Positions 47,375 to 56,973 are shown, counted from the first letter of the stretch. The stretch: 64,000 nucleotides of DNA from Polyangiaceae bacterium (GCA_019637265.1 JAHBVY010000001.1:1488001-1552000), one strand, 5' to 3'. Notes: generated from the sequence alone by a model not told the origin. Made by a program: numbers and translations.

Positions 47375-48615
47375 TCGCCTCACGTCGCGGTGCGCGGGGC
47401 TTCACCTTGGCGGAGCTGATGGTCGCCGTCACCGGCGGGCTGTTCATCTCGATCGCGGTGTTCTCGCTAGCGCGCTTCGGCTCTCGCTTCTACCAGCAGG
47501 AGACGCGGGTCGCGAACGCGACCCTCGGAGCGCTCGTGGGGTTCGAGCGCCTGAAGTCGGACGTCGCCCGCGCCGGGTTCCTCGGCAGCCCCAACATCGC
47601 GCGCGATCCCGCGCTGTGCGGCAGCGTGACCGACGCTGCCGCCAACTGGCCAACGGAGCTCGCGCACCTGGCCGCGATCCGGATCGAGACCGATCACCTC
47701 AAGGCGCACCCGGTGCTCGACACCGCGGTGAACGGCAACATCCAACCCGACGCCATCACCCTCGCTGGCTCTTACGACTCGGGGGATGAGTTCCCGATCC
47801 GGATGGTGGCGGAGGCGGGCTCTGGCTACGACGTCTACCTCCAGGTGCTGAGCGGCCCCATGGCGCGGCTCGGCCCGGAGAACCTGGCGCGGGTGTTCAA
47901 GGCCGGCCGCGGGATGCGCATCGTCGACTCCTCCGGCAAGCACCAGTACGGCACCATCGCGGCCACCAGCTACAACGGGGGTCAGCCCATCGTCTCCCTC
48001 ACCCAAGCGCCGCGGCTGATCGTCCGCGCCGACTCGTCAGCCACCCAGTGCGGCTTCAAGGGCTTCGAGACGGGCGGCCTCGCCAGCGTCGTCAACTTCG
48101 TGCGCTACGAGCTGCGCGACGTCAGCTCGGACGCCGCTCACGCGGCGCTGTTCGCCGACAGCGCGGCCGAGGTCATGGCCGATGACACGCGCGTCGAGCT
48201 GGTGCGCGTCGAGCTGGACACCGCCGGCGATGAGATCGACGGCAGCCTCGAGCTGGTCGCCGAGCTCGCGGTGGATCTGTCGTTCGGGGTCACCGCCAGC
48301 ACCGTCGGGCTCGGCGATGGTCACCAGGTGTTGGAGGTCGCCGAGCCGAACGACGCTCAAGTCGTCGCCATCGCGGGAGACACCCAGGGCACCAGCGCGC
48401 GACCGCAACACGTGCGGAGCGTGCGCGCGCGGCTCAGCGTCCGCTCTCGAGAGGGCGACCGCAGCGCCAACATCACCCCCTCGGCCACCATCGCCCCGGG
48501 CCTCTACCGCCTGGCCCTGAACCCCGCCGCTGACGCCGCGGAGCGCCGCTACGCGCGGGTGCGCACCGTACAAGCCGACATCGCCCTCACCAACCAGCTG
48601 GGAGTCACCTGGTGA
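47371..48615 (+). CDS. pilW: Type IV minor pilin PilW
   Basis: The 414-aa product has the prepilin site ARG|FTLAELMVAVTGGLFISIAVFSL (Gly10/Phe11, Glu15) and the long mature domain expected for PilW: FERLKSDVARAGFLGSPNIARDP, IRIETDHLKAHPVLDT and VELVRVELDTAGDEIDGSLELVAEL. The LRYxRVRTVQADIALTNQLG segment closes it. It lies between pilV and pilX with 4-bp overlaps. Confidence 0.88.
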   Translation: MIASRRGARGFTLAELMVAVTGGLFISIAVFSLARFGSRFYQQETRVANATLGALVGFERLKSDVARAGFLGSPNIARDPALCGSVTDAAANWPTELAHLAAIRIETDHLKAHPVLDTAVNGNIQPDAITLAGSYDSGDEFPIRMVAEAGSGYDVYLQVLSGPMARLGPENLARVFKAGRGMRIVDSSGKHQYGTIAATSYNGGQPIVSLTQAPRLIVRADSSATQCGFKGFETGGLASVVNFVRYELRDVSSDAAHAALFADSAAEVMADDTRVELVRVELDTAGDEIDGSLELVAELAVDLSFGVTASTVGLGDGHQVLEVAEPNDAQVVAIAGDTQGTSARPQHVRSVRARLSVRSREGDRSANITPSATIAPGLYRLALNPAADAAERRYARVRTVQADIALTNQLGVTW

Positions 48616-49355
48616 GGCGCTCCGCTGAGCTCCAAGGTGTTGCTCGCGCGGCCTCGCGCGGTGCTGTAGCTCGCGCTGCGGCGCGCGGTGCTGTAGCTCG
48701 CGCTGCGGCGCGCCGTGGGCGCGGCGACGAGCGCGGGGCGGCGCTGTTCGTGGTGGTGCTCGTCATCACCCTGCTCACCGCCATCGGCATCTTCTCGGCG
48801 CGCGCCGCGAGCCTGGTCAACGTCGCCAGCGGTTACAATCGCCAAGCCGTCCAGACGCAGTACATCGCGGAGTACGGCGTGCGCGGCGTCACCACACGGA
48901 TGGCGCGCGGGGAGGCCGACGCCATCCTGAGTGAGATGGTGGGGGGCGTCGACACCTGCGAGGCCAACGCCAAGCTCGCGGCGCTCACCGGGCAGCGCGC
49001 CAGTTGTTACAAGCTCTACATGCAGGAGGTCTCGGCGGCGCTCGAGACGCCGCTGCTCGAGCTGCCCACCACCACCGTGCCCGGCTCCCTCGGCCCCCCC
49101 TCGGACGCGGATGGCCAGATGCTCGGCAACTTCGTGGTGGAGCTCACCGAGCAAACCAAAGCCCCCGGCGCGCTGGCTGGCTTCCAAGTGGACGGTCAGA
49201 ACCCCTCATTTCAGCTCGTGCGGCTGACCCTCACCGCGCAAGGCGCGGTGCGCCCCTTCACCGCTGGCACCGCGTGCGACGACGGGAGCTCCCGCGCCGC
49301 TGGCGTCGCCACCATGCGCTCCCACGTCGTGACCCTCGTCGGAGCTCACCACTAG
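48612..49355 (+). CDS. pilX: Type IV pilus assembly protein PilX
   Basis: The 247-aa protein has the PilX_N segment DERGAALFVVVLVITLLTAIGIFSARAASLVN (about 38-68), then a body with two paired cysteines (VDTCEANAKLAALTGQRASCYKLY) and ACDDGSSRAAG near the C-terminus. The first 35 residues before the pilin segment are almost wholly made of RGAVARAAA repeats (27-bp tandem units). The true start could be further in. It overlaps pilW by 4 bp (GTGA). Confidence 0.85.
   Translation: MRRSAELQGVARAASRGAVARAAARGAVARAAARRGRGDERGAALFVVVLVITLLTAIGIFSARAASLVNVASGYNRQAVQTQYIAEYGVRGVTTRMARGEADAILSEMVGGVDTCEANAKLAALTGQRASCYKLYMQEVSAALETPLLELPTTTVPGSLGPPSDADGQMLGNFVVELTEQTKAPGALAGFQVDGQNPSFQLVRLTLTAQGAVRPFTAGTACDDGSSRAAGVATMRSHVVTLVGAHH
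48636..48714 (+). repeat. 27-bp in-frame tandem repeat at the pilX start
   Basis: Two full units, containing GTGCTGTAGCTCGCGCTGCG, start at about 48661 and 48688. A third degenerate unit lies before them. They encode AlaValAlaArgAlaAlaAlaArgGly. Confidence 0.8.
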
Positions 49356-49364
49356 CCACAGGCC

Positions 49365-52300
49365 ATGCGCATGAATGAGCTCACCCCCCCACTGCCCTCC
49401 ACCGCGGCGCCCAACGACCCGCTCACGCAGGTGCCTCTTGGGCAGCGCCTGGGCGCGCCCACGCGCGGCGCTCTACCTGCGCCCGGCGCCCTGCCTGCAC
49501 GCGGCGCCCTACTGAGCGACTCGACGCGCGCCACGGACAGTCATGCTGACGGTTTGCGCGCGGCGGCTACGAGCGGCGCGCGCGGCCTCCGGCGCGGCGC
49601 GCTGCTCGGCGGCGCGCTGGCGCTGCTCCTCGGCTGGCCCAGCGAGGCGCGCGCCCAGGCCGACGTCAACCCCCCGCTGCCGAACGTCCTTTTCCTCGTG
49701 GATACGTCCGGCTCGATGGAGTACCTCTCCTCCTCCTCCAGCTTCCCCACCTGCGTGCCAGGCAACAGCGCCGCCAGCGAGAAGAGCCGCTGGGCGGATC
49801 TGGTGGAGGTGATGACGGGCTCGGTCGCCAACTACAGCTGCTTCGCCCAAGACCGGAGCTCCACCGCCTTCGCGAACGAGTTCAACTTGGTCAGTGGCAC
49901 GCCCATCTACGACTACCAGTACACGAACCCCTACCACCGCATCCTGAGCGGCACTTGCACGCCCGGGCCCAACTCGGCGGTGCTCGGCGCGCTCACCTCG
50001 AACCCCTACTCCTACCCCGCCAACTGGCTCAGGTTCCACGAATACTCCAACCCGAGCACCACCTGCACCAACTTCACCCAGGCGCAAGACGGCCTGCTCG
50101 ACACCTTCCGTGGCCGCGTGCGCTTCGGCCTGATGACCTTCGACACCCACACGGACCCGGGCACCGGGCTGAGCGGCAGCTCGGCTAATTTCGGCACGGG
50201 AATGAACGGCACCTGGAGCTACTACGTCGGGAGCCCGCGGGCGGGCCGCCCGGCTGGCTGCGCGGTGGACTTCGATCAGGAGGTGGGCGCGCGCAACGCC
50301 GCGGCGCCGCCGTGGGAGGGTCGCATGGTGGGCTTCGGCGCCCCCACCGCGGGCGCGGTAGACGCCAACACCCGCGCCGATCGGATCCAAGACATCTTGC
50401 TCTCCACACGCCCTTACGGCGCGACCCCCATCGCGGGCATCCTGGCCGACGCGCACGCCTACCTCTACCTCGACAACTCGAACGACCCGCTCGACAGCGC
50501 CGAGCGCTTCGGCCCCGCGCACGATCCGTACGTGAGCCAAGGCTGCCGCAAGAACGTGGTGGTGCTGCTCACCGACGGTGAGCCGAACCTCGATCTGCGG
50601 CCGTTCTGTGAGTCGGGCGGCAGCTGCCCCTACGCCCGCGCGGAGGACATCGCGAAGCAGCTCTCCGACGCCGGCACCCCGGTGTTCGTGGTGGGCTTCG
50701 CGGTGAACCAGGTGACCTACGGCTCATCAGCCACCCCCATTGACTGCAGCTCGCTGAACCTCAGCACCCCCGCCTCGCAGACCATCTGCGCAGACAACCC
50801 GGGGGATCAAGCGCTGCAGGTGTGCTGCACCTTGAGCCGCATCGCCTACAACGGCGGCACCGAGCGCGCCTTTTTCCCCACGGATAGAGATCAGCTGCGC
50901 CAGAGCCTGTCGAACATCTTGTCCCAGCTGGTCCCCACCACCAGCCGCACGCTGCCCGTGTTCGCCGGCACCGCGAACGTCCGCAGCTCATTCGCTGGCT
51001 CGTACCGCGTCCACACCTCCTTCACGCCGAAGCAGTTCGATCTGTGGTCCGCCGTGCTCGAGCGTCAGCGCATCGTGTGTGAGCCGCCGGCCAACCCCGC
51101 CGACCCCATCGAGCCAGTGCTCCAGAGCATCGACGCCAACAAGGGTGACGATTTCGTCGCCAACGTGAACTCGGGCGTCGGCAGCGCGCGGCAGTTCTTC
51201 TCGGTGCGCGGCGACGTGCACGGCGGCACCGGCACCATCCAGTCGGAGTACTCCATCCGGCCCCGGGTGCTCAGCGACGACGGCGCCGGGGTGTACGGCG
51301 GCACGCCCTACAACGGGCCCGCCGGTGGCTTCGTCTCGAGCTCGGTGCCCGAGGCGCTCGGCATCTCGGCGGGGGACTGCGTGGGGCTCTCGAACGCGGT
51401 GCAGTGCCGCGACCGCGTGCTGAACTGGACGCTCGGGCTCGACAATGGGACTGTCTACTCACGCTGCAACAGCGGCGGCTGCAACTTGGTGGGCGACATC
51501 TACCACTCCACGCCGCGCGTGGTGGGCAGGCCCTCGGAGTTCGTGCGGGACGAATCCTACGACGCGTTCGTGATCGAGCAAGAGGCGCGCCCGCTGGTGC
51601 TCTACACCTCGACCAACGACGGCTTCCTCCACGCGTTCGACATGAACGTGGACACCCTCACCAACAACGAGCTGTGGGCCTTCGCCCCCCCCGCCGTGCT
51701 CACGGGCCTCAAGACGCAGTACCCCGGGCTGCACAAGCAGCTGCTCGACGGCGTGCCGGTGATCCGCGACGTGGTGGCGACGGTGAGCGGCAGCACCTTC
51801 AACCTCGAGCGCACCGCGGCCGAGGCGCAAGACGGCCTGGGGCGCTGGCGCACGGTCTTGGTGCAGAGCTTCGGCTCCAGCGGCACCACCGGCGGCTACT
51901 TCGCCATCGACGTGACCGATCCGGTGCCGAGCACCGACGGCACCAAGGGCCCGAAGTTCCTGTGGCAGCTCACCAAGACCTCGAGCGGCGAGCCGCTGTT
52001 CGGGCCCTCCACCCCCACGCCCCTCATCACCACGCTCTTCATCGGCACCACCTCCCCGAAGGAGGTCGCCGTGGCGGTGCTCCCGGGCGGCACCGGTGGT
52101 CAGCGCACCGCCGCAGACTGCACCCGCACCATCAGCATCCCCAACACCAACTTCCCCCAGCGGAGCAGCGTCCGCTGCTACACCGCGGAGGCCAACGCCG
52201 CGCGCTCAGTGACCCTCGTGCGCCTCGACACCGGTGAGGTGATCCGCAGCTTCCGCCCGTCAGGGCTCATCCCCGGCACCCTCACCGATCGCACCACGGA

Positions 52301-53207
52301 GGTCGACATCCAGTCGCCGATCACGGGGCAGCCGGTCGCCTACCCAGGCGACACCGGCACCATCGCCGATCGGATCTTCGTGGGCGACGCGGACGGCTCG
52401 CTGTGGCGCATCAACACCGCCTCCACCAACCCGGCGGACTGGACGATGGATCTGTTCTGGGACGCCTACCCCACGAACCTCGGCTTCGGCGCCGCAGCGG
52501 GGCAGCCCATCGTCATGCCACCTGTCTTGAGCGTGGACTCCATCGGGCAGATCACCGTCGCGCTGTCGACGGGCGATCAGGAGGTGTTCAACGCCGGCAC
52601 CCAGTCGAACTTCGTCTGGTCCATCACCGAGACAGTGGCCGCCGACGGCAGCCTCGGCTCGAAGGCGAACTGGTACACGCGGCTCGAGAACGGCGAGCGC
52701 GTGGCGGGGCCCATCTCGCTGTTCAACGGCTCGCTGTTCTTCTCCACCTTCCAACCGGAGACCAGCGCCAGCCAGGTGTGCAACACCGGCAACAGCCGGG
52801 TGTGGGGCGTGGACTACCTCATCCCCAAGACAGCGACCGATCCGTCGGATGGCGGCGCGCCGCGGATCCCGGAGGATCCTGAGGCGACCGTCCCGGTGTT
52901 CGCGCAGTTCATCAGCGCTGCCACCACGTCGCTCATCGATCAGGGCGCCACCATCTTCGGGGTGGGCGTGGCGCAGCTGCCGTCTTGCAACGAGGTGGAC
53001 ACGGGCTTCGCGGATCCGTACCTCGGCTCGGGCACGCACCGCTCCATCTCCAACGTGAACCCCGGTAAGTTCCAGCTCGTGATGCACACGGGCACCGCAG
53101 GCTCATCGGTCGGTGGCGGCAAGACGAACACGCTCTCGTTCGATCTCCCGTCGCCGCCAGCCATCGCGACCATCGACTCCTGGGCGGCGCTCGTCGAGGG
53201 CCTGTAG
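49365..53207 (+). CDS. pilY1: PilY1-type pilus tip/assembly protein
   Basis: The 1280-aa protein has a long, repeat-rich lead of about 75 residues, a signal peptide (ALLGGALALLLGWPSEARA, cleavage near 98), and a VWA domain with MIDAS DTSGS (113-117), GLMTFDTHTD and LLTDGEP. The C-terminal half is a PilY1 beta-propeller: VLYTSTNDGFLHAFDM, PKFLWQLTKT, FVGDADGSLWRIN (near 1005) and KANWYTRLENGERV. PilY1 primes pili and aids adhesion or mechanosensing. The DxDxS-type loop in the propeller may bind calcium. It ends the minor-pilin operon, with a small lipoprotein after it. Confidence 0.93.
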   Translation: MRMNELTPPLPSTAAPNDPLTQVPLGQRLGAPTRGALPAPGALPARGALLSDSTRATDSHADGLRAAATSGARGLRRGALLGGALALLLGWPSEARAQADVNPPLPNVLFLVDTSGSMEYLSSSSSFPTCVPGNSAASEKSRWADLVEVMTGSVANYSCFAQDRSSTAFANEFNLVSGTPIYDYQYTNPYHRILSGTCTPGPNSAVLGALTSNPYSYPANWLRFHEYSNPSTTCTNFTQAQDGLLDTFRGRVRFGLMTFDTHTDPGTGLSGSSANFGTGMNGTWSYYVGSPRAGRPAGCAVDFDQEVGARNAAAPPWEGRMVGFGAPTAGAVDANTRADRIQDILLSTRPYGATPIAGILADAHAYLYLDNSNDPLDSAERFGPAHDPYVSQGCRKNVVVLLTDGEPNLDLRPFCESGGSCPYARAEDIAKQLSDAGTPVFVVGFAVNQVTYGSSATPIDCSSLNLSTPASQTICADNPGDQALQVCCTLSRIAYNGGTERAFFPTDRDQLRQSLSNILSQLVPTTSRTLPVFAGTANVRSSFAGSYRVHTSFTPKQFDLWSAVLERQRIVCEPPANPADPIEPVLQSIDANKGDDFVANVNSGVGSARQFFSVRGDVHGGTGTIQSEYSIRPRVLSDDGAGVYGGTPYNGPAGGFVSSSVPEALGISAGDCVGLSNAVQCRDRVLNWTLGLDNGTVYSRCNSGGCNLVGDIYHSTPRVVGRPSEFVRDESYDAFVIEQEARPLVLYTSTNDGFLHAFDMNVDTLTNNELWAFAPPAVLTGLKTQYPGLHKQLLDGVPVIRDVVATVSGSTFNLERTAAEAQDGLGRWRTVLVQSFGSSGTTGGYFAIDVTDPVPSTDGTKGPKFLWQLTKTSSGEPLFGPSTPTPLITTLFIGTTSPKEVAVAVLPGGTGGQRTAADCTRTISIPNTNFPQRSSVRCYTAEANAARSVTLVRLDTGEVIRSFRPSGLIPGTLTDRTTEVDIQSPITGQPVAYPGDTGTIADRIFVGDADGSLWRINTASTNPADWTMDLFWDAYPTNLGFGAAAGQPIVMPPVLSVDSIGQITVALSTGDQEVFNAGTQSNFVWSITETVAADGSLGSKANWYTRLENGERVAGPISLFNGSLFFSTFQPETSASQVCNTGNSRVWGVDYLIPKTATDPSDGGAPRIPEDPEATVPVFAQFISAATTSLIDQGATIFGVGVAQLPSCNEVDTGFADPYLGSGTHRSISNVNPGKFQLVMHTGTAGSSVGGGKTNTLSFDLPSPPAIATIDSWAALVEGL

Positions 53208-53229
53208 TAAGAGGGGCGCAGCCCCGACG

Positions 53230-53751
53230 ATGAAGCGCCTCCTCTGCTTGCCCCTGATCCTCACGCTCGGCGCCTGCCAGCAGGAGTCGGCGAGCAGCGC
53301 TGTGCCCGATCTGAGCAGCCAAGTCGTCAGTGCCCCTGCCCCACCGCTGGATCACCTCGCGCCGGGCGAGCTGGCGGAGGGCAGCGACGCGCTGTTTGGT
53401 CTCACCCTGCCCCGCGCCCTCAAGGTGCAGCGGCGCTTCCGCGACAGCGCCCACGCCAGCGGCCCCGTCAGCCCGGAAGATCTCTCCAACTACGTGCGTC
53501 AACGCGTCGCGGTGGCCGAGGTGGAGGTCGGCGCCGCGCGCACCGTGTTCCCGCGCGCGCGCATCCTGGCGGGGGACGCCTCGAAGATCTACCGCTTGGA
53601 GGTGGCGCCCCGCCGCGGGGGCGGCTCGGAGCTCAGCGTCCGCGACGTGACGCCGGTCCCGCCCCCCGAAGGCCTGACCGACGCCGAGCGCTGGCGCCGC
53701 GCCGGGATGAACCCCGACGGCACCCCGCTGAACCCCAAAGCCCTGCAATAG
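53230..53751 (+). CDS. Small lipoprotein after pilY1
   Basis: The 173-aa product has a lipoprotein signal (MKRLLCLPLILTLGAC, Cys16) and a soluble body with LAEGSDALFGLTLPRALKVQRRF, LSNYVRQRVAVAEVEVGAARTVFPRAR and LTDAERWRRAGMNPDGTPLNPKALQ. The two-strand, two-helix pattern is not one I recognise. Its place 22 bp after pilY1 suggests it joins the pilus operon. A short GGGGC...GCCCC hairpin lies between pilY1 and this start. Confidence 0.7.
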   Translation: MKRLLCLPLILTLGACQQESASSAVPDLSSQVVSAPAPPLDHLAPGELAEGSDALFGLTLPRALKVQRRFRDSAHASGPVSPEDLSNYVRQRVAVAEVEVGAARTVFPRARILAGDASKIYRLEVAPRRGGGSELSVRDVTPVPPPEGLTDAERWRRAGMNPDGTPLNPKALQ

Positions 53752-53841
53752 CGGCGCTCCGCGTTGGCTCCTGAAAGGACGTCGCGCGGAGCCTCGAACA
53801 TCACCCAGCGAGCCAGTGCGATCGAGTAAGGTCCGCTCGCC

Positions 53842-54963
53842 ATGACCTCCCTCCGTGCCACCCCCCTCACCCTGCGCCACCGCGCCCTGGGCGCCCGCTT
53901 GGTCCCCTTCGCTGGCTACGAGATGCCGATCCAATACTCGGGCATCGTCGCGGAGCATCAGGCGGTGCGTGAGCGCGCCGGGTTGTTCGACGTCTCGCAC
54001 ATGGGTGAGCTGCGCGTCACCGGCGGCGCGGCGCTCTCGGAGGTGAACCACCTGATCACGAATGACCTCACGCGCGCCGCGGATGGTCAGGCGCTCTACA
54101 CCTGTTGTCTGCGCGAAGACGGCGGCATCTTGGACGATCTCATCGTCTACCGCACCGCCGAAGACGACGTGCTCATCGTGTGCAACGCCTCGAACTACGA
54201 GAAGATCTTGGCGCACGTGTCGCAGCACGTGAAGCGCGCCACGCTGAGCGACGAGACGGAGGCCACCGCGCTCATCGCGCTCCAAGGCCCGCGCGCGCTG
54301 CAGATCTTGAGCGACGCCGGGCTCGGCGTGGATCCGTCATCCATCCGCCCTTTCCGCTTCCAGCGCGCCGAGCTGGCCGGCGCGCAGGCCACCGTGGCGC
54401 GCACCGGCTACACCGGTGAGGACGGCGTGGAGCTGTTCTGCGCCGCGGCCGACGCCCCCCGCCTGTGGGACGCCTTGATGGCAGCGGGCGCGCCGCACGG
54501 CCTGCTACCCTGCGGCCTCGGCGCGCGCGACACGCTGCGCCTCGAGGCCCGGCTCTCGCTCTACGGCAACGAGCTGAGCGAAGAGACGCACCCGCTCGAG
54601 GCGGGGCTCGGCTGGACCGTGAAGCTCGACAAGCCGGACTTCATCGGCAAAGCGGCGCTGGTGGCGCTCGGCGGAGCGGAGCCCCAGCGCTCGCTGATCG
54701 GCTTCGAGTGCACCTCACGCGGCATCGCGCGCGGCGGTTACCCGGTGATGCAGGACGGCGCCCAGGTGGGCATCGTCACCTCGGGCGGCCCAGCGCCCAC
54801 CCTGGGCAAGAACATCGGGCTCGCCTACGTGCCGCCCGCGCTGTCCGCCATCGGCAGCGCGCTCAGCATCGACGCCCGCGGCCGCCTGGTGGACGCCGTG
54901 GTGGTCAAGACACCGTTCTACAAGCGGCCCGCCCCTCGAGCGCCAACCAGTAAGCCCAGCTGA
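53842..54963 (+). CDS. gcvT: Glycine cleavage system T protein (aminomethyltransferase)
   Basis: The 373-aa protein moves the methylene group from the lipoyl arm of H protein to tetrahydrofolate. Signatures are TPLTLRHRALGARLVPFAGYEMPIQY, GLFDVSHMGELRVTG, GGILDDLIVYR, ALQGPRA, RTGYTGEDGVELF and LEAGLGWTVKLDKPDFIGKAAL. TAAGGT lies 9 nt upstream as a possible -10. No glycine riboswitch is seen in the short leader. Confidence 0.96.
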   Translation: MTSLRATPLTLRHRALGARLVPFAGYEMPIQYSGIVAEHQAVRERAGLFDVSHMGELRVTGGAALSEVNHLITNDLTRAADGQALYTCCLREDGGILDDLIVYRTAEDDVLIVCNASNYEKILAHVSQHVKRATLSDETEATALIALQGPRALQILSDAGLGVDPSSIRPFRFQRAELAGAQATVARTGYTGEDGVELFCAAADAPRLWDALMAAGAPHGLLPCGLGARDTLRLEARLSLYGNELSEETHPLEAGLGWTVKLDKPDFIGKAALVALGGAEPQRSLIGFECTSRGIARGGYPVMQDGAQVGIVTSGGPAPTLGKNIGLAYVPPALSAIGSALSIDARGRLVDAVVVKTPFYKRPAPRAPTSKPS

Positions 54964-55000
54964 CTGAAGTGGGGAGCGCCATGACGCCACACGCAAGGCC

Positions 55001-55022
55001 ATGCCAAACCCCCGATCCCCCC
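55001..55022 (-). repeat. Dispersed repeat between gcvT and gcvH
   Basis: ATGCCAAACCCCCGATCCCC on the + strand lies in the 225-bp gap before gcvH. No other gene is seen in the gap. Confidence 0.7.
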
Positions 55023-55188
55023 ATCCACGGGTCCATCTGACGCTCCGAGCCTCGATGCGCCAGCTGGATCGCAGCCCGAGACACACCCACGAGACGCAGC
55101 ACCGGCGCACGCCGAGCGCTGCCGTCACCCCCCCGAACGACTCGCCGGGGCCCGACAGAGGACACCAGGCCCCAACTGGAGGAACGAC

Positions 55189-55566
55189 ATGAGCACAGCC
55201 GAGGTCAAGCAGGACCGCAAGTACACGAAGGACCATGAGTGGCTCAAAGCCGACGGGAAGATCGGTATCACCGCGTTCGCGGTGGAGCAGCTGGGCGACA
55301 TCACCTTGGTGGACGTCACCGTGAAGCCTGGCGACTCGCTCGAGGCGGGCGCGGTGTTCGGCACCGTCGAGAGCGTGAAGACGCTGAGCGACCTGTTCTC
55401 ACCGGTGTCCGGCACGGTGACCGCGGTGAACGCGGCGCTGGAGGACAAGCCGGAGCTCATCAACGAGGACTGCTGGGAGGCCGGCTGGGTCATCCAGGTG
55501 GAGAGCGTCAGTGGGGGTGAGCTGCTCGAGGCGTCGGCCTACGAAGCACAGCTCGGAGACGGCTGA
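55189..55566 (+). CDS. gcvH: Glycine cleavage system H protein
   Basis: The 125-aa lipoyl carrier has YTKDHEWLKADGKIGITAFAVEQLGDITLVDVTVKPG and the lipoylated Lys64 in GTVESVKTLSDLFSPVSG, with WVIQVE near the end. It shuttles the aminomethyl group between P, T and L proteins. The ribosome site GGAGG lies 8 nt before the ATG. It touches gcvPA with a 1-nt overlap. Confidence 0.97.
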   Translation: MSTAEVKQDRKYTKDHEWLKADGKIGITAFAVEQLGDITLVDVTVKPGDSLEAGAVFGTVESVKTLSDLFSPVSGTVTAVNAALEDKPELINEDCWEAGWVIQVESVSGGELLEASAYEAQLGDG

Positions 55567-56924
55567 TGCGCTACCTGCCGCAGACCGACGCCGAAATCGC
55601 CGAGATGCTCCAGGTGATCGGCAAGGCGAGCGTCGACGAGCTGTTCGACACCATCCCTGACGAAGCGCGCTTCCGGGGCCTGTTGAACGTACCCCCGGCG
55701 CTCGACGAGCCTATGCTGATGAGCCACCTGAGCGAGCTCTCGGACAAGAGCCAGGGCGCGCGCATGCTGTCGTTCTTGGGCGCGGGGATGTACGCGCACC
55801 ACATCCCGCCGGCGGTCGATCAGCTGCTGCTCCGGAGTGAGTTTCTCACCGCCTACACGCCGTACCAGCCGGAGGTGGCGCAGGGCACGCTGCAGGCGAT
55901 TTGGGAGTTTCAGACCATCGTCAGTGAGCTGTTCGGTCTGCCGCTGGCGAACGCCAGCATGTACGACGGCGCCAGCGCCGCGGCCGAGGCGGCGCAGATG
56001 GCGCGGAGGCTCACCAAGCGGGATCGCTTGGTCGTCAGTGAGACGGTCCACCCGGAGTACCTCCAGGTGACGCGCACTTACCTCGCGGGTCGCGGTGACG
56101 AGGCCAGCTGTGTGTGTGTCCCGGCGGCGGCCACGGGCGGCGATGATCTGGAGGCGCTCTCAGCGGCTATCGACGACGCCACGGCGGCGGTGATCGTGGG
56201 CTACCCGAGCTTCTTCGGGGCCCTGACGGATCTGCGGCCGCTCGCGGAGCGCGCTCACGAGCGCGACGCGCTGCTCATCAGCGCGACCTCGGAGCCTTAC
56301 GCGCTGGGCGTGGCGGAGTCACCGGGCGCCTTGGGCGTGGACATCGCGGTGGGCGAAGGTCAGGCGCTGGCGGTGCCGCCGCAGTTCGGCGGCCCCGGAG
56401 TCGGGCTGTTCGCGTGCCGCGACGACCGCCGGTTCCTCCAGCAGCTGCCGGGGCGCATCGCGGGGGAGACCACGGACAGCGCGGGGCAGCGCGGCTTCGT
56501 GCTGACGCTCGCCACCCGGGAGCAACACATCCGCCGTGAGCGCGCCACGAGCAACATCTGCACCAATCAGGGCCTGATCGCGCTCGCGTTGGCGATCCGC
56601 ACCTCGCTGCTCGGTAAGGCGGGCTTCCAGCGGGTGGCGGAGGCTTGCCTCGCGAAGGCGAGCTACCTCCGCGCGGCCATCCTGAAGCTCAGCGGTTATG
56701 AGCCGAGCTTCTCGGAGGCGCCGTTCTTCAACGAGTTTGCGGTGCGGGTGCGCGGCGGCAGCGCAGCGAAGGTGTGCCGGGCGCTCGAAGCAGAGGGCAT
56801 CATCGCTGGCTACGACTTGGGGCGCAGCGATCCCAATCGGTCAGCTGACCTACTCATCGCGGTCACCGAGCGCCACACGGTGGCCGACCTGGATCGCCTG
56901 GTCGCCGCCCTCGATCGCGTGTAG
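55566..56924 (+). CDS. gcvPA: Glycine dehydrogenase (decarboxylating) subunit 1
   Basis: The 452-aa product matches the N-terminal P-protein subunit: MRYLPQTDAEIAEMLQVIGKASVDELFDTIP, FLGAGMYAHHIPPAVDQLLLRSEFLTAYTPYQPEVAQGTLQAIWEFQTIV, LANASMYDGASAAAEAA, FGGPGVGLFACRD and GRIAGETTDSAG. The PLP-lysine is in subunit 2 (gcvPB), which is not next to it. Its TAG stop at 56922-56924 is part of a REP element (GTAG). Confidence 0.95.
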   Translation: MRYLPQTDAEIAEMLQVIGKASVDELFDTIPDEARFRGLLNVPPALDEPMLMSHLSELSDKSQGARMLSFLGAGMYAHHIPPAVDQLLLRSEFLTAYTPYQPEVAQGTLQAIWEFQTIVSELFGLPLANASMYDGASAAAEAAQMARRLTKRDRLVVSETVHPEYLQVTRTYLAGRGDEASCVCVPAAATGGDDLEALSAAIDDATAAVIVGYPSFFGALTDLRPLAERAHERDALLISATSEPYALGVAESPGALGVDIAVGEGQALAVPPQFGGPGVGLFACRDDRRFLQQLPGRIAGETTDSAGQRGFVLTLATREQHIRRERATSNICTNQGLIALALAIRTSLLGKAGFQRVAEACLAKASYLRAAILKLSGYEPSFSEAPFFNEFAVRVRGGSAAKVCRALEAEGIIAGYDLGRSDPNRSADLLIAVTERHTVADLDRLVAALDRV

Positions 56925-56945
56925 GGGCGGGTTTCAAACCCGCCC
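56921..56945 (+). repeat. REP-like palindrome with GTAG head, copy 4
   Basis: GTAGGGGCGGGTTTCAAACC continues as CGCCC. It is the + strand version of the copies at 42.9-43.2 kb. Its TAG is the stop of gcvPA. Confidence 0.85.
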
Positions 56946-56973
56946 ACCGTGTGGCGGCAAACTGATCGGCGCT

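Noticed and set aside
53752-53841. Glycine riboswitch before gcvT
   Set aside because: The leader is only about 90 bp with no paired aptamer-like stems visible.
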